DNA from: Halomonas halodenitrificans DSM 735
GTDB taxonomy: Bacteria; Pseudomonadota; Gammaproteobacteria; Pseudomonadales; Halomonadaceae
Direction: 5' to 3'
DNA: 61,496 bases
Assembly: GCF_000620045.1 (NCBI RefSeq)
Contig: NZ_JHVH01000023.1
Location: forward strand, 1 to 61,496
Positions 1-8,181 of this stretch are shown piece by piece. The notes under the pieces were generated by a model. It did not search any database and was not told where the DNA came from. It saw only the letters and a program-made list of their open reading frames with translations. The position numbers and the translations under genes were made by a program. Numbering within the stretch: position 1 is the first letter of the stretch; the number at the start of each line of letters is the position of its first letter.

Positions 1-274
1 CCGCGGCCTTTTTTGTTATGGCCAATTCCTCTGACATTTCAGAGAGTTGCCGCTTAAGTCGAGCGTTCTCATCGGCCAGTTTTTGCTCGCGATCGGAGGT
101 GTTCTTCTTCTGCTGAGCTTTGGCACGCCATTGATAGAGCTGGCTTGGCTGCAGACCCAGCTCACGAGCAGCAGCGGCAGCCCCCACTCGGTCAGCGAGG
201 GCAAGCGCCTCCTCGCGGTAGGCATCAGAGTAACGGGCACGTGTCTTCTTCATCGGAGTAGCTTGCTTTGCCAT
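1..274 (-). CDS. IS3-family transposase OrfA (partial, runs off left edge)
   Basis: The reverse strand from ATG 274 reads MAKQATPMKKTRARYSDAYR and continues into a helix-turn-helix (AARELGLQPSQLYQW) followed by a basic coiled coil with heptad leucines. This is the usual layout of IS3-family OrfA, which binds the element's ends. The frame is still open at base 1. An A6G tract (six T on the plus strand at 9-14) lies in the last codons; such a tract is the usual programmed -1 frameshift site that fuses OrfA to the DDE-domain OrfB in this family. OrfB would lie beyond the window. Confidence 0.85.
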   Translation of the reverse strand, partial: MAKQATPMKKTRARYSDAYREEALALADRVGAAAAARELGLQPSQLYQWRAKAQQKKNTSDREQKLADENARLKRQLSEMSEELAITKKAA

Positions 275-313
275 GGGTCACCTCGTTGAGTGTATACCTT
301 AACGGGGTGTCCA
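1..313 (-). mobile_element. IS3-family insertion sequence, left end of transposase side
   Basis: The element's terminus is placed at about 313, where the reverse strand begins TGGACACCCCGTTAAGG, a TG-starting terminal repeat typical of IS3-family ends, 39 bases before the OrfA start. From base 314 onward the sequence codes for an ICE protein in frame. Only one end is visible, so the repeat and any target duplication cannot be confirmed from this window. Confidence 0.7.
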
Positions 314-646
314 CTGTTGGTGGGCAAGATCAATGTGCCGTCGGGCGTAGCAGTGTTGGAACTCGATGCCCCTGGCCGACTGGATGCCAGGTTATCGCGT
401 GATCTTCCTGCTGATCCCGATATGGCTGAAGCCATTATGCGCGAACGCATGGCGACTCCCGAGTGGCAGGAGACCGCGGACCGCTATGCCGATAGCTACC
501 TCGGGCTGGCCAGGGCCTGGCAGTTGGGTGTCGAGAATGTCCCCGCGGTGGTGGTCGATGGCCGCTATGTGATCTATGGCGAGCCAGACGTTGCCGCGGC
601 GCTGAATCAGGCCGATCGTCTCTTGGGCCAGGAGGGGCGCCGATGA
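314..646 (+). pseudogene. ICE protein TIGR03757 family, 5' end removed by the IS
   Basis: The residues GVAVLELDAPGRLDARLS and NVPAVVVDGRYVIYGEPDV match the TIGR03757 (PFL_4709) family of integrating conjugative element proteins, small thioredoxin-like periplasmic proteins of the mating-pore cluster. The family normally starts with a signal peptide, about 25 residues that are absent here: the coding sequence begins at the IS3 terminus. An ATG at 290 inside the IS is in frame and would give a 118-aa protein without a signal peptide, so export is probably lost. The 3' end overlaps the next gene by 4 bases. Confidence 0.8.
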
Positions 647-1593
647 TCCCCTTCAAGCTCCTGGTGGCTGTGCTGGGCGGTGCGCTGCTGAGTCTGGGGG
701 TGGCGGATAAGTCCGCTCATGCCCTGACCACGCCGCAGATCGTCGCCTCCTCACTCTCACCCCAGTGCCTGGACTATCAGGTGATTGGCATCTGTGTCTG
801 GCTCCACTGCTCCTGGTCGGGCTGCTCGGTTCGCACTTCGGTGCAGGTCCGTCACTACATTCCCGAGCTGGTGGTCTCCAGTTATGAGAACACCGGCGAC
901 AACCCCTGGTGGGAGGTAGCGACGTTGTCGCCGCCTCTAGGCGAGGCGCTGGCCGGTGGGCAGGGCACCTCCGATGCCAACCGGGCCCATCATGAGCACC
1001 TGCGCTTCAAGAACGTCGACGCTATCGGCCACCCAGCCGGTAGTGCTTTTAGCAGCTTCGCCGATGCCTTCGGCATGACCTGCGCTGGGGCAGCGACACC
1101 TTTCCAGCCCTACCACCTTTCGACCCTGGATGCCCTGGCGTGGCGCAGCGGTATTCCCGAGTCGTTCTACCCCGAGGCGCTGACGCCTGGCATGCGTGAG
1201 CTAGGCCAGTCGGGTGATCTGTGGGGCAACATCTTCCCGCGCAGCGGCTTCCTGACCCAGGTGCATGACTACAAGACCGCGGCGACCACTGCCCAGCGCT
1301 CTGCCGATATCGTTACCCGCACGGGGCAACCTCATGTCTACACCCCGCTGGTGGCCTCCAGCCGTGATGGCTATTGGCCACCAGGGCCGGTCAAGGAGGG
1401 CGATGCCTCGACCCATCGCTGGCAGCGGCTGACACCCAATATGAGTAAATCTTGCCGGGTATGGCCGGATCGCGGCATCACCGATTCGTATGCCGAGCGT
1501 CTCGATGCGGACGGTGACTACGCCTGGTCGCTGTGGCGCCCCTATCGCTGCTGCCGACGCCGTGGCCAGAAACTGCTCTACGCCGTCCCCTGA
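643..1593 (+). CDS. ICE conjugation protein TIGR03756 family
   Basis: This is a 316-aa protein with an N-terminal signal peptide (hydrophobic LLVAVLGGALLSLGVA, then cleavage near SAHA) and many cysteines (QCLDYQVIGICVWLHCSW), as in the TIGR03756 (PFL_4710) family. These are periplasmic, TraU-like components of the type IV secretion apparatus of ICEclc/pKLC102-type elements. It overlaps the preceding TIGR03757 gene and is followed 12 bases later by TIGR03755, the usual family order. The length is normal and no frame damage is seen. A long ORF on the opposite strand from 1201 is its shadow. Confidence 0.88.
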   Translation: MIPFKLLVAVLGGALLSLGVADKSAHALTTPQIVASSLSPQCLDYQVIGICVWLHCSWSGCSVRTSVQVRHYIPELVVSSYENTGDNPWWEVATLSPPLGEALAGGQGTSDANRAHHEHLRFKNVDAIGHPAGSAFSSFADAFGMTCAGAATPFQPYHLSTLDALAWRSGIPESFYPEALTPGMRELGQSGDLWGNIFPRSGFLTQVHDYKTAATTAQRSADIVTRTGQPHVYTPLVASSRDGYWPPGPVKEGDASTHRWQRLTPNMSKSCRVWPDRGITDSYAERLDADGDYAWSLWRPYRCCRRRGQKLLYAVP

Positions 1594-1605
1594 AGGAGAG
1601 ATGAT

Positions 1606-3105
1606 ATGAAAGGATCTCGCACACGACGCTTCCCCCTCACGCCGCTGGTCGGTGCCCTGATGGTGGGACTGCTCTCTACCCAGGCTCAGGCACAGTCGGC
1701 GGACGCTCTCTATTACCAGATTGGGGGCGCCTCGCCCTTCAGCGTCTCCGCCGGTCGGGGCTATAACCCCAACAGCCGCGGGCTTGGCATCAGCTGGAAC
1801 ATGAATGCCAGCTGCGGCAATTTCGATATCGGTGCCACGGTCTCCAATCAGCTCAACGGCCTTACCAATGGCTTTCAGAACCTGATGGGCACGGTCGTCC
1901 AGAATGCCCAGGGCGCAGTGGCTTCGCTGCCCGCGATGATCATTCAGAGGGCCAACCCGGGGCTCTATGATCTCTTGAGCAACGGCGTACTGCAGGGGCG
2001 GGTCGACTTCGATCGCGCCTCTATGTCGTGCCGGCAGATGTCCGAAAAAATGGCCGATATGGTCTCCGGCCAGGGATGGCAGCAGATGGCAGCGGCCGAA
2101 AGCTGGCAGAGTGCGGCTCAGTCCAACGCTGATGTCGTTGCGGCCCAGGAACAGGTCGACCAGTCGGGTGGTAATAAGGGCGTGACCTGGGTGGGTGGCC
2201 AGCGTCGCGGCGGCAGTGGTCAGGCGCCAATCCGCGTGGTCGAAGACACCGCACGCGCCGGCTATAACCTCCTGCATGGCCGAAGCGATACCACCAGCAC
2301 GGCCACCATCGCCGGTGGCGGTGGTGGCTGGGGATCAGTGGCCACCAATGAGGGCACCTGGATCGGTGGCGGTGGATTATCCGGCTCCTCCGCTGGGGGC
2401 GGCACTGGCGGCTCCGGTAGCTCGGGGTCAGCCAGTGGGACTCTGACAGGGACAGGAACCTGCCTGGGCGGCATGTGCACGGTCTGGCAGAGCCCGGAGG
2501 AAGCCGCCGAGTGGACCCAGACGGTGATCGGGGAGCAGTCGATTCGTACCTGCGACGGCTGCGAGCGCAGCGAGACCCAGGCCGGCAGCGGCCTGGTGCG
2601 TGAGTTGGAGCGCGAGCAGCATGAGGTCTACGGCAATCTACTGAGACTTATCGACGGCAGCGACCCTATGACGCTGGAGAACCTGCGCGAGGTCTCCGCA
2701 GGTGATGGCCTGACCGTTTCCCGAGGCGTCGTCGAATCGCTGCGCAGCGATCCCGAGGCGTCATTGCTGGTTCATCGCCTGAGTGGCGAGATGGCCCTGG
2801 CGAGGACCCTGACCAAGGCGTTATGGGCGCGTCGGCTGCTTCTGGCGGGTAGCAGTGACCCGGGCATCGCCGACAACGAGCAGGGTATGTCGGCACTGGA
2901 TCGCAAGTTGGTGGCCCTGGATCGGGATATCGAGTCCCTGCGCTCCGAGATGGAGATTCGCCAGGCCTTGGGTAACAGTGCTGCCGGCATCGCCCTTGAG
3001 CGGGCCTCTCGGCGTAGCCAGGGCGCCTCCCAGGGTGAGACCTTCCGGCCGGATGCGGCTCTGGATGGTCGCGGCCGTCCCGCAGACGAGGAGGGTGGCG
3101 ACTGA
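1606..3105 (+). CDS. ICE conjugation protein TIGR03755 family
   Basis: This 499-aa protein begins with a signal peptide ending at AQAQS and a conserved block (YYQIGGASPFSVSAGRG) diagnostic of TIGR03755 (PFL_4711), a TraH-like exported protein of ICE mating-pore systems. The middle (about residues 225-285) is glycine- and serine-rich low complexity and probably a flexible linker. The C-terminal third is helical and charged. A ribosome site (AAGGAGAGATGAT) precedes ATG 1606. The stop overlaps the next start (TGATGG). Confidence 0.87.
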   Translation: MKGSRTRRFPLTPLVGALMVGLLSTQAQAQSADALYYQIGGASPFSVSAGRGYNPNSRGLGISWNMNASCGNFDIGATVSNQLNGLTNGFQNLMGTVVQNAQGAVASLPAMIIQRANPGLYDLLSNGVLQGRVDFDRASMSCRQMSEKMADMVSGQGWQQMAAAESWQSAAQSNADVVAAQEQVDQSGGNKGVTWVGGQRRGGSGQAPIRVVEDTARAGYNLLHGRSDTTSTATIAGGGGGWGSVATNEGTWIGGGGLSGSSAGGGTGGSGSSGSASGTLTGTGTCLGGMCTVWQSPEEAAEWTQTVIGEQSIRTCDGCERSETQAGSGLVRELEREQHEVYGNLLRLIDGSDPMTLENLREVSAGDGLTVSRGVVESLRSDPEASLLVHRLSGEMALARTLTKALWARRLLLAGSSDPGIADNEQGMSALDRKLVALDRDIESLRSEMEIRQALGNSAAGIALERASRRSQGASQGETFRPDAALDGRGRPADEEGGD

Positions 3106-3485
3106 TGGCACGACGCTCTCTCTTCTGGCTAAATCCGCGGCGCTGGCCGTCATTGCTGGTGGCCATCGCAGTGTTGGTCGTCATGTTCCTGCTGAGCGGT
3201 GCCATTCTGGCCGTCAGCGTAAGGCTGCTGGGTGGGCTCGAGGCCCACCATAATGCCTGGCAGACCGCCTGGCCTTGGTTGCTGGGCTGGCGGCTGAGTC
3301 TCTACGCCACGCTGATTCTGGTCTGGTGGTACAAGGTGCGCCCCCGGGCGGTGGCTCGGCTGCAGAGAGATCATGACAACGGCCGGCAGGCGCTGGCCAA
3401 GCTTAGGCGCCTCGAACTGATGGCCCTGGGCATCCTGGGCCTTCTCGAGACCACCAACCTGATCAACCGGCTGGGAGGTGTCTGA
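3105..3485 (+). CDS. Small membrane protein of the ICE mating-pore cluster
   Basis: This is a 126-aa protein with a first membrane segment at about residues 17-41 (LLVAIAVLVVMFLLSGAILAV), a second at about 62-80 (LLGWRLSLYATLILVWWY) and a basic cytoplasmic stretch rich in Arg and Lys. I do not recognise a named domain, but a short integral membrane gene regularly sits between TIGR03755 and the TraG-like gene in this ICE family. It is translationally coupled on both sides: its ATG overlaps the upstream stop and its TGA overlaps the downstream ATG. Confidence 0.75.
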   Translation: MARRSLFWLNPRRWPSLLVAIAVLVVMFLLSGAILAVSVRLLGGLEAHHNAWQTAWPWLLGWRLSLYATLILVWWYKVRPRAVARLQRDHDNGRQALAKLRRLELMALGILGLLETTNLINRLGGV

Positions 3486-5029
3486 TGGGAGGCCTGCTTA
3501 CCGCCCCGTTGGTAGTGTTCGATTACTTCGCCAATGCCATGACGTTGCTGGGCTGGATCATCAACAACGCTATCTGGAACGTCATGGTGAGCACCGGCAT
3601 CGCCGCGGTACCGTTCATCACCCTGGTGCTCTCCGAGTGGTTCAAGGCCCGGCAGGAGGGCGATGAGGCGGGGACCAAGGGCATCCTGACGGTTAACCGT
3701 ATCGAGACTCGGTTCTATGCCATGCTCCTGGCCTATGCCTTCACCTGCCTGCCGTTGCTGCAGGTCCAGCTGGCTACTGCCGATATCGATGAGAGCCGAT
3801 CACTGGAGTGCGGCACCCGCCAGTTCGCCTCCGGTGGCTGGTCCGAGGGGGCATTCGGGGCCACCGAGAGTACCATCGGTGGCCAACAGGCCAGGATGCC
3901 GCTGTGGTGGGCGGGGGTGCATGCGGTATCCCATGGGGTCACAGCGGCAGCAATCCACGCCATTCCCTGTGCGACAGACTTCGAGTCCATCCGTATGGAA
4001 CTGGATCTGCACAGCATCGAAGACCCAGGGCTGCAACAGGAGGTAGGTGAGTTCCAGCGCCAGTGCTTCGGCCCGGCACGCAATCGGTTGCTGCAGGAAG
4101 GCGGGACCATCGAGGCGGCTCGTGCCATGGATGTGGACTGGATCGGCTCGACCTACTTCCAGACCGCGTCCGGCTACTATGACAGCTTCTACGCGGGACG
4201 GCCCATTGCCGGCTTCCCCTATGATGCTGGCCGAGATGTTTCCCGGCCCAACACCGGCCCCGGCCTGCCCGGCTATCCCTCCTGTCAGGAGTGGTGGTCA
4301 GCCGAAAGCGTTGGCTTGAGGGCCCGGCTGCATGGTGAGGTGAGCACGGGGTTCTGGGATGACTTCCGTAGCGTCTTCACCGGCAGTGACGCCGAGGACT
4401 ATGTGATCCGGCGCCTGGTTAGCCCCCGCTCGGGTGCGGCCAGTGGCAACTTAGACCAGGCAGTGGTGGGCTTCCGCGGGCTGGATGGTGGCAGCAGCTT
4501 CTGGGATGCCACCGTTACCGCCGGCTCCGCCATCGGTGGCACCCTGTCGGTCCTGCCCTTCCAGGCCGGCATGGACATGCTCAAGCAGGCGCTGCCCATG
4601 GTGCAGGGTATCCTGGTGATGGCGATCATCATCTGTCTGCCGTTCGTGATGGTTATCTCCAGCTACAGCTTCAAGGTTGCCGGTATGGCCACCTTTGGGC
4701 TCTTCGCCATCTGGTTCCTGACTTTCTGGTGGGAGCTCGCTCGCTGGATCAATTCGAACCTGGTCGACCTGCTCTACCGCAGCGATGCCGCCAAGCTCAG
4801 CTGGCTTTCTGCCGCGAACAACCTCTACGACCGGATGGTGCTGCAGTTCGTGGAGGGGATGATGTTTCTGGTGCTGCCGACGTTATGGGTAGGAGTGCTG
4901 AGTTGGGCTGGGATGCGGATAGGAAGTGCCGTAGGCAGCGGTTTACGCCAGGGAAGCAGTGACGCACAGGGAGCTGGGAAATCAGGCGGTCAGAAGGCTC
5001 AATCCACTGCATCAGGAGGAAAGTTGTAA
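3485..5029 (+). CDS. TraG-like N-terminal domain conjugation membrane protein
   Basis: This 514-aa protein matches the TraG N-terminal family of ICE mating proteins: two membrane segments near residues 10-55, a large periplasmic region with several cysteines (ECG, CATDFES, QRQCFG), then three further membrane segments at about 365-470 (ILVMAIIICLPFVMVISS, FGLFAIWFLTFWWELA). By analogy with F TraG it should act in pore assembly and mating-pair stabilisation. The C-terminus is polar (Ser/Gly/Gln). It is the last gene of the co-transcribed conjugation block; the next gene converges on it. Confidence 0.85.
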   Translation: MGGLLTAPLVVFDYFANAMTLLGWIINNAIWNVMVSTGIAAVPFITLVLSEWFKARQEGDEAGTKGILTVNRIETRFYAMLLAYAFTCLPLLQVQLATADIDESRSLECGTRQFASGGWSEGAFGATESTIGGQQARMPLWWAGVHAVSHGVTAAAIHAIPCATDFESIRMELDLHSIEDPGLQQEVGEFQRQCFGPARNRLLQEGGTIEAARAMDVDWIGSTYFQTASGYYDSFYAGRPIAGFPYDAGRDVSRPNTGPGLPGYPSCQEWWSAESVGLRARLHGEVSTGFWDDFRSVFTGSDAEDYVIRRLVSPRSGAASGNLDQAVVGFRGLDGGSSFWDATVTAGSAIGGTLSVLPFQAGMDMLKQALPMVQGILVMAIIICLPFVMVISSYSFKVAGMATFGLFAIWFLTFWWELARWINSNLVDLLYRSDAAKLSWLSAANNLYDRMVLQFVEGMMFLVLPTLWVGVLSWAGMRIGSAVGSGLRQGSSDAQGAGKSGGQKAQSTASGGKL

Positions 5030-5088
5030 CAGCCGTGCCGCCTGGAAGTGCCTAACGCTCGACCAGGGCATGAGACGCCTGGGTGGGG

Positions 5089-5508
5089 CTATGACCAACC
5101 ACCATGATAATCATCTTCGTCTTCGTCGATCCGCCACTCGCCGATGTAATAGCCGTAACCAGCATGGCCGTCTCGCCAGCCGTCTTTCACTTCTTCTGCC
5201 TCTTCAGAATCTACAGACGCCGACTGGAGCACCCCCTGAGCCACGCCACCGGCCACCACGGCCGCACCACCGACCACCTTCCCCGCTCCACGAGCAAGTC
5301 GTCGCCACCCATCCTGGGTGGTGGCCGTTTGGGCGGTGGACTTGGCCATGCCAGCGGCGGAGTCGCGCAGCAGGCGCAGCGACTCTGTCGTGCTCGCCTG
5401 GGTATGCCAGCCATCGGACCAGCCGGCCTGCTGTTCACCGTCGAGAGCCCTGCGAGCTGCCTGGCGGCCAGCGCTGCAGGTTCGGGTCAGAAGTGATTTC
5501 AGCGCCAT
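5089..5508 (-). CDS. Hypothetical ICE-associated protein, 139 aa
   Basis: I do not recognise a family. The ATG at 5508 is preferred over 5514 because the GGGAGG ribosome site is then properly spaced. The N-terminal half is basic and Ala-rich. A glycine/alanine/valine-rich hydrophobic stretch at about residues 76-93 (GAGKVVGGAAVVAGGVAQGV) could be a membrane-active helix. The C-terminus is strongly acidic (EWRIDEDEDDYHGG). It converges on the TraG-like gene with a 59-base gap. Position and composition suggest an accessory ICE protein, but function is unknown. Confidence 0.6.
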   Translation of the reverse strand: MALKSLLTRTCSAGRQAARRALDGEQQAGWSDGWHTQASTTESLRLLRDSAAGMAKSTAQTATTQDGWRRLARGAGKVVGGAAVVAGGVAQGVLQSASVDSEEAEEVKDGWRDGHAGYGYYIGEWRIDEDEDDYHGGWS

Positions 5509-5901
5509 GGGCATGCCTCCCTTTTTACATCAGCCTTTTAGCATAGACACTTGAAGGGCGAGCCTCCACCGGGCGGAGCTCACAAAGGTGCGAGGGCAAA
5601 GGGTGAAAAGCCGAAAGGCCGGAAGGGAAGGGGGCTCAAGGGGAAGGGGCTTGCCCCGAAAGGCTGAGTAAAGTGAGTACAGCAAAGGGAAAGGGCAAAG
5701 GGTTGCTGCCGGCGCAGGTCGTTTCTCAATGGGTCGTGGCGCCGCCTGCTTGAAGCGGCGCTGCAGAAAGAAACCGCAGCTTTTGCAGAAAGCCTTCTAT
5801 CTAAATTACTGATTCTGCTGTTCTTGCAGTATGCACTTCCCACAAGTCGCCACGCCTGTGCAGAATGAAGCGCTGTCTGCATCTACCGAGAAGGAGGTCG
5901 C
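5509..5901. other. Non-coding purine-rich stretch between ICE and BREX cargo
   Basis: About 390 bases hold no convincing gene. From about 5580 to 5715 the plus strand is strongly purine-biased, with many iterations of AAGGG/AAAGG-type words. The segment separates the conjugation genes from the BREX cargo and may contain the promoter of the minus-strand gene to its left. Its strand asymmetry could also suit a transfer or replication signal, but no nick motif is recognised. Confidence 0.5.
5739..5761. repeat. Inverted repeat, 7-bp GC stem
   Basis: GCGCCGC and GCGGCGC form a perfect 7-bp stem around a 9-base loop. No T-run follows on either strand, so it is a weak intrinsic terminator candidate. 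It lies next to the purine-rich tract. Confidence 0.5.
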
Positions 5902-6069
5902 ATGGGATTTTGCTTCCAGTGCCGTATCACCCGCGAGCAGTGGCGCAGGATCCACTTCGACAGGCTGGACCAGGCGGATCCGGTAGCGGCCATGGAGGCT
6001 TTCATCCTGCGCCGCGACATGACCAAGACCGGCATCTTCCGCGAGATCGAGCCGTTCACGCTGGTATAG
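5902..6069 (+). CDS. Short ORF, 55 aa, possible ICE gene or remnant
   Basis: A strong ribosome site (AAGGAGG at 5891-5897) precedes ATG 5902. The predicted protein begins [19 protein letters not shown], contains a CxxC pair and ends EIEPFTLV. It is soluble and charged. Its family is not recognised; it could be an intact small ICE protein or the start of a gene cut when the cargo entered. It converges on brxL, whose stop is 9 bases away. Confidence 0.5.
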
Positions 6070-6077
6070 GGGCTGCT

Positions 6078-8138
6078 CTACTCGCCCAGCGACTTCAACA
6101 GCGCATCCCGGGCATCCAGGTAGAACTGGATGTCCACCTTGGTGGCCATCTCGTCGGAGAGGTCGAACAGCAGCTTGCGGCAGGTGACCGGCATCAGGAT
6201 CGCCGTGGCGCCTTTCTCCACGGCAATTTCCACCAACGTCACCGGGTTGTGGATCGGCTCGATGGAGCCGCCGAGGTTGATCTCGCCCACTACGATCAGG
6301 CCGCCACGCAGGCTGCGCTTGAGTAGGGATGAGCTCATGGCGATCAGCGCGGCTACCCCCAGCTTGGTGCCGGACTTGGCGGCATCGAAGGCGCGCAGCT
6401 GAACGGTGAACTCGTGATGGCGTGGCTCCTTGTCGCCGACCAACTGGCCGGCGCGCGTGTAGAGGTTCTGCTCGGCGTATCCGATGCTTTCCCGGAAGGC
6501 TGGAGGCACCGGCTTGTTGAGGATCTTCACCCCCGAGCCGGGGCCTTCGTTGACCTCGATGCGGAACAGGCCCGGATGCTCCTCCTGGCCATTGCTGGCC
6601 TGGCCGCCGGGGCTGATGCTCCACACCTGGCCGGGCTCCAGGGGATCGTTGCCGATGCTGTTGTCGCTCTGCAGCTCCGGAGTGGCGACGAACTTCTCCA
6701 CGCCGTCTTCGCCCATGGTGTAGCTGAAGTGGGTGTTGCGGAATTCGGCGGCGCCGATGCGTTTCTGCTGCTCCTTGACCCGCCGGCGTGCCTCCATGGC
6801 GATATGGATCGCCCACTCCAGATCGTCATCGCTGGGTGAGAGGTCATCGCCTGGGTAAAGCAGTTTCAGCAGCCCGCTGGCGGTCTTGTTGACCGCGTTG
6901 GTGTCGCGACCGGAGAGGGCGCCGCCGAAGAAGACCCGTCCCTGCCACTGGGAGACGCGGCTCTGGCTACGCAACTGGCTCCAGCACTCCGACAGGAAGT
7001 CGCTGACCAGGCCGAAGTGATCGGTGAGCAGCTCCTTGCTGACCTTGGGCACGTCCCAGCCGGGGAGAAAGGCATGGATGCGGTCCATGAAGGCGGTATC
7101 GTGGCGCATTTCCTCCGGCAACGGCCCAAACAGGTGCCCTATGCGCTGCTGGTGTTCCACGTCCACATCGAAGTTGCCCACCAGTACGATGGAGCCATCG
7201 GCGCGGATACTCTCCTTGCCACGTGAGAACTCGCCGCTCTCCATGTAGCCCTTCATGATGTTGACGCCGTCCTTGTTGTCGAACGAGATGCCAGACACCT
7301 CGTCGAAGCAGACCACGTCGTACTGGCACACCAGGCCGCGCTGGCCGTTGGCGTTGTTGACGAACATCTTGGCCACGGTGGCCTTGCCGCCGGAGATCAG
7401 GTGGGCGTAGGGAGAGACCTGCTGGAAGAGGTGGCTCTTGCCGGTGCCTCGGGGCCCGAGCTCGACCACGTTATAGTTGCGCTCCACGAAGGGCACCATG
7501 CGCAGCAGCATGGCGTCCTTCTGCCTCTCGGTGAGGCCGGCAGGCTCGATGCCGGTAGAGCGCAGCAAGAAGGCCTTCCACTCCTCGGTGGTAAAGTGAC
7601 GTCGGGCAGCGGCCAGCTCGTCGAGCACGTCACGCTTGGAGAGCTGAATTTCGCGCAGGGCGCGGATGCCGAAGGGTCGCCCGCCTTGCTCCTGGGCGAT
7701 GCTGGCATCGTATTCCAGAGTCAGTTCGGCGTAGAAGCCGCCGGTCAGCATGCGTTCATGTTCGCTGACCAGGTCATCCGGGATCCGCACGTCGGTCAGG
7801 CGCAGGCTGGGCAGGCTGGCCATGTAGGTGTCGTTCTTGGTATCCAGACGGGCCTGGATCAGGTCGATGATCTTGATCTCGCCCTTCTCGCGAGCGCGAG
7901 CCTTGAACAGCTCCTCCTCGCCGGCCTTGATGGTGCGCGACTTCAGCTGCCGCTGGACCACCTCTAGCCCTTCCTCGATCTCTTCTGGATCAGTGCTGGC
8001 ACAGTAGCGGCCAAGCAAGAACTCCACCACGTAGGTGGGCACCGGGAACTGCCGGGCGAAGGTGCGCACCAGATCCTTGCGCACCAGGTAGCCATCCAGC
8101 AGCTCGGCCGCCTTGCGATCCAGTTCATCGAGTTCCAT
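6078..8138 (-). CDS. brxL: BREX protein BrxL (AAA+ ATPase with Lon-like C-terminus)
   Basis: This 686-aa protein has the BrxL layout: an N-terminal helical domain (DELDRKAAELLDGYLVRKDLV is the typical opening), a Walker A motif GPRGTGKS at residues 228-235, a Walker B-like VVCFDEVSG, and a C-terminal Lon-protease-like fold at about 590-686 (GGLIVVGEINLGGSIEPI). The Lon catalytic serine motif is not evident (KSGTKLGVAAL in its place), consistent with BrxL acting as an MCM-like DNA-binding ATPase rather than a protease. BrxL is needed for phage exclusion. It is the last gene of the BREX operon, 43 bases after pglZ. Confidence 0.95.
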   Translation of the reverse strand: MELDELDRKAAELLDGYLVRKDLVRTFARQFPVPTYVVEFLLGRYCASTDPEEIEEGLEVVQRQLKSRTIKAGEEELFKARAREKGEIKIIDLIQARLDTKNDTYMASLPSLRLTDVRIPDDLVSEHERMLTGGFYAELTLEYDASIAQEQGGRPFGIRALREIQLSKRDVLDELAAARRHFTTEEWKAFLLRSTGIEPAGLTERQKDAMLLRMVPFVERNYNVVELGPRGTGKSHLFQQVSPYAHLISGGKATVAKMFVNNANGQRGLVCQYDVVCFDEVSGISFDNKDGVNIMKGYMESGEFSRGKESIRADGSIVLVGNFDVDVEHQQRIGHLFGPLPEEMRHDTAFMDRIHAFLPGWDVPKVSKELLTDHFGLVSDFLSECWSQLRSQSRVSQWQGRVFFGGALSGRDTNAVNKTASGLLKLLYPGDDLSPSDDDLEWAIHIAMEARRRVKEQQKRIGAAEFRNTHFSYTMGEDGVEKFVATPELQSDNSIGNDPLEPGQVWSISPGGQASNGQEEHPGLFRIEVNEGPGSGVKILNKPVPPAFRESIGYAEQNLYTRAGQLVGDKEPRHHEFTVQLRAFDAAKSGTKLGVAALIAMSSSLLKRSLRGGLIVVGEINLGGSIEPIHNPVTLVEIAVEKGATAILMPVTCRKLLFDLSDEMATKVDIQFYLDARDALLKSLGE

Positions 8139-8181
8139 GACGTCTCCGTGTATCTGTTCTCAAGGGGGCCTCCATCAATGG

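Noticed and set aside
1201..2277. 358-codon minus-strand ORF across TIGR03756/TIGR03755
   Set aside because: Antisense to two coupled ICE genes with clear family matches.
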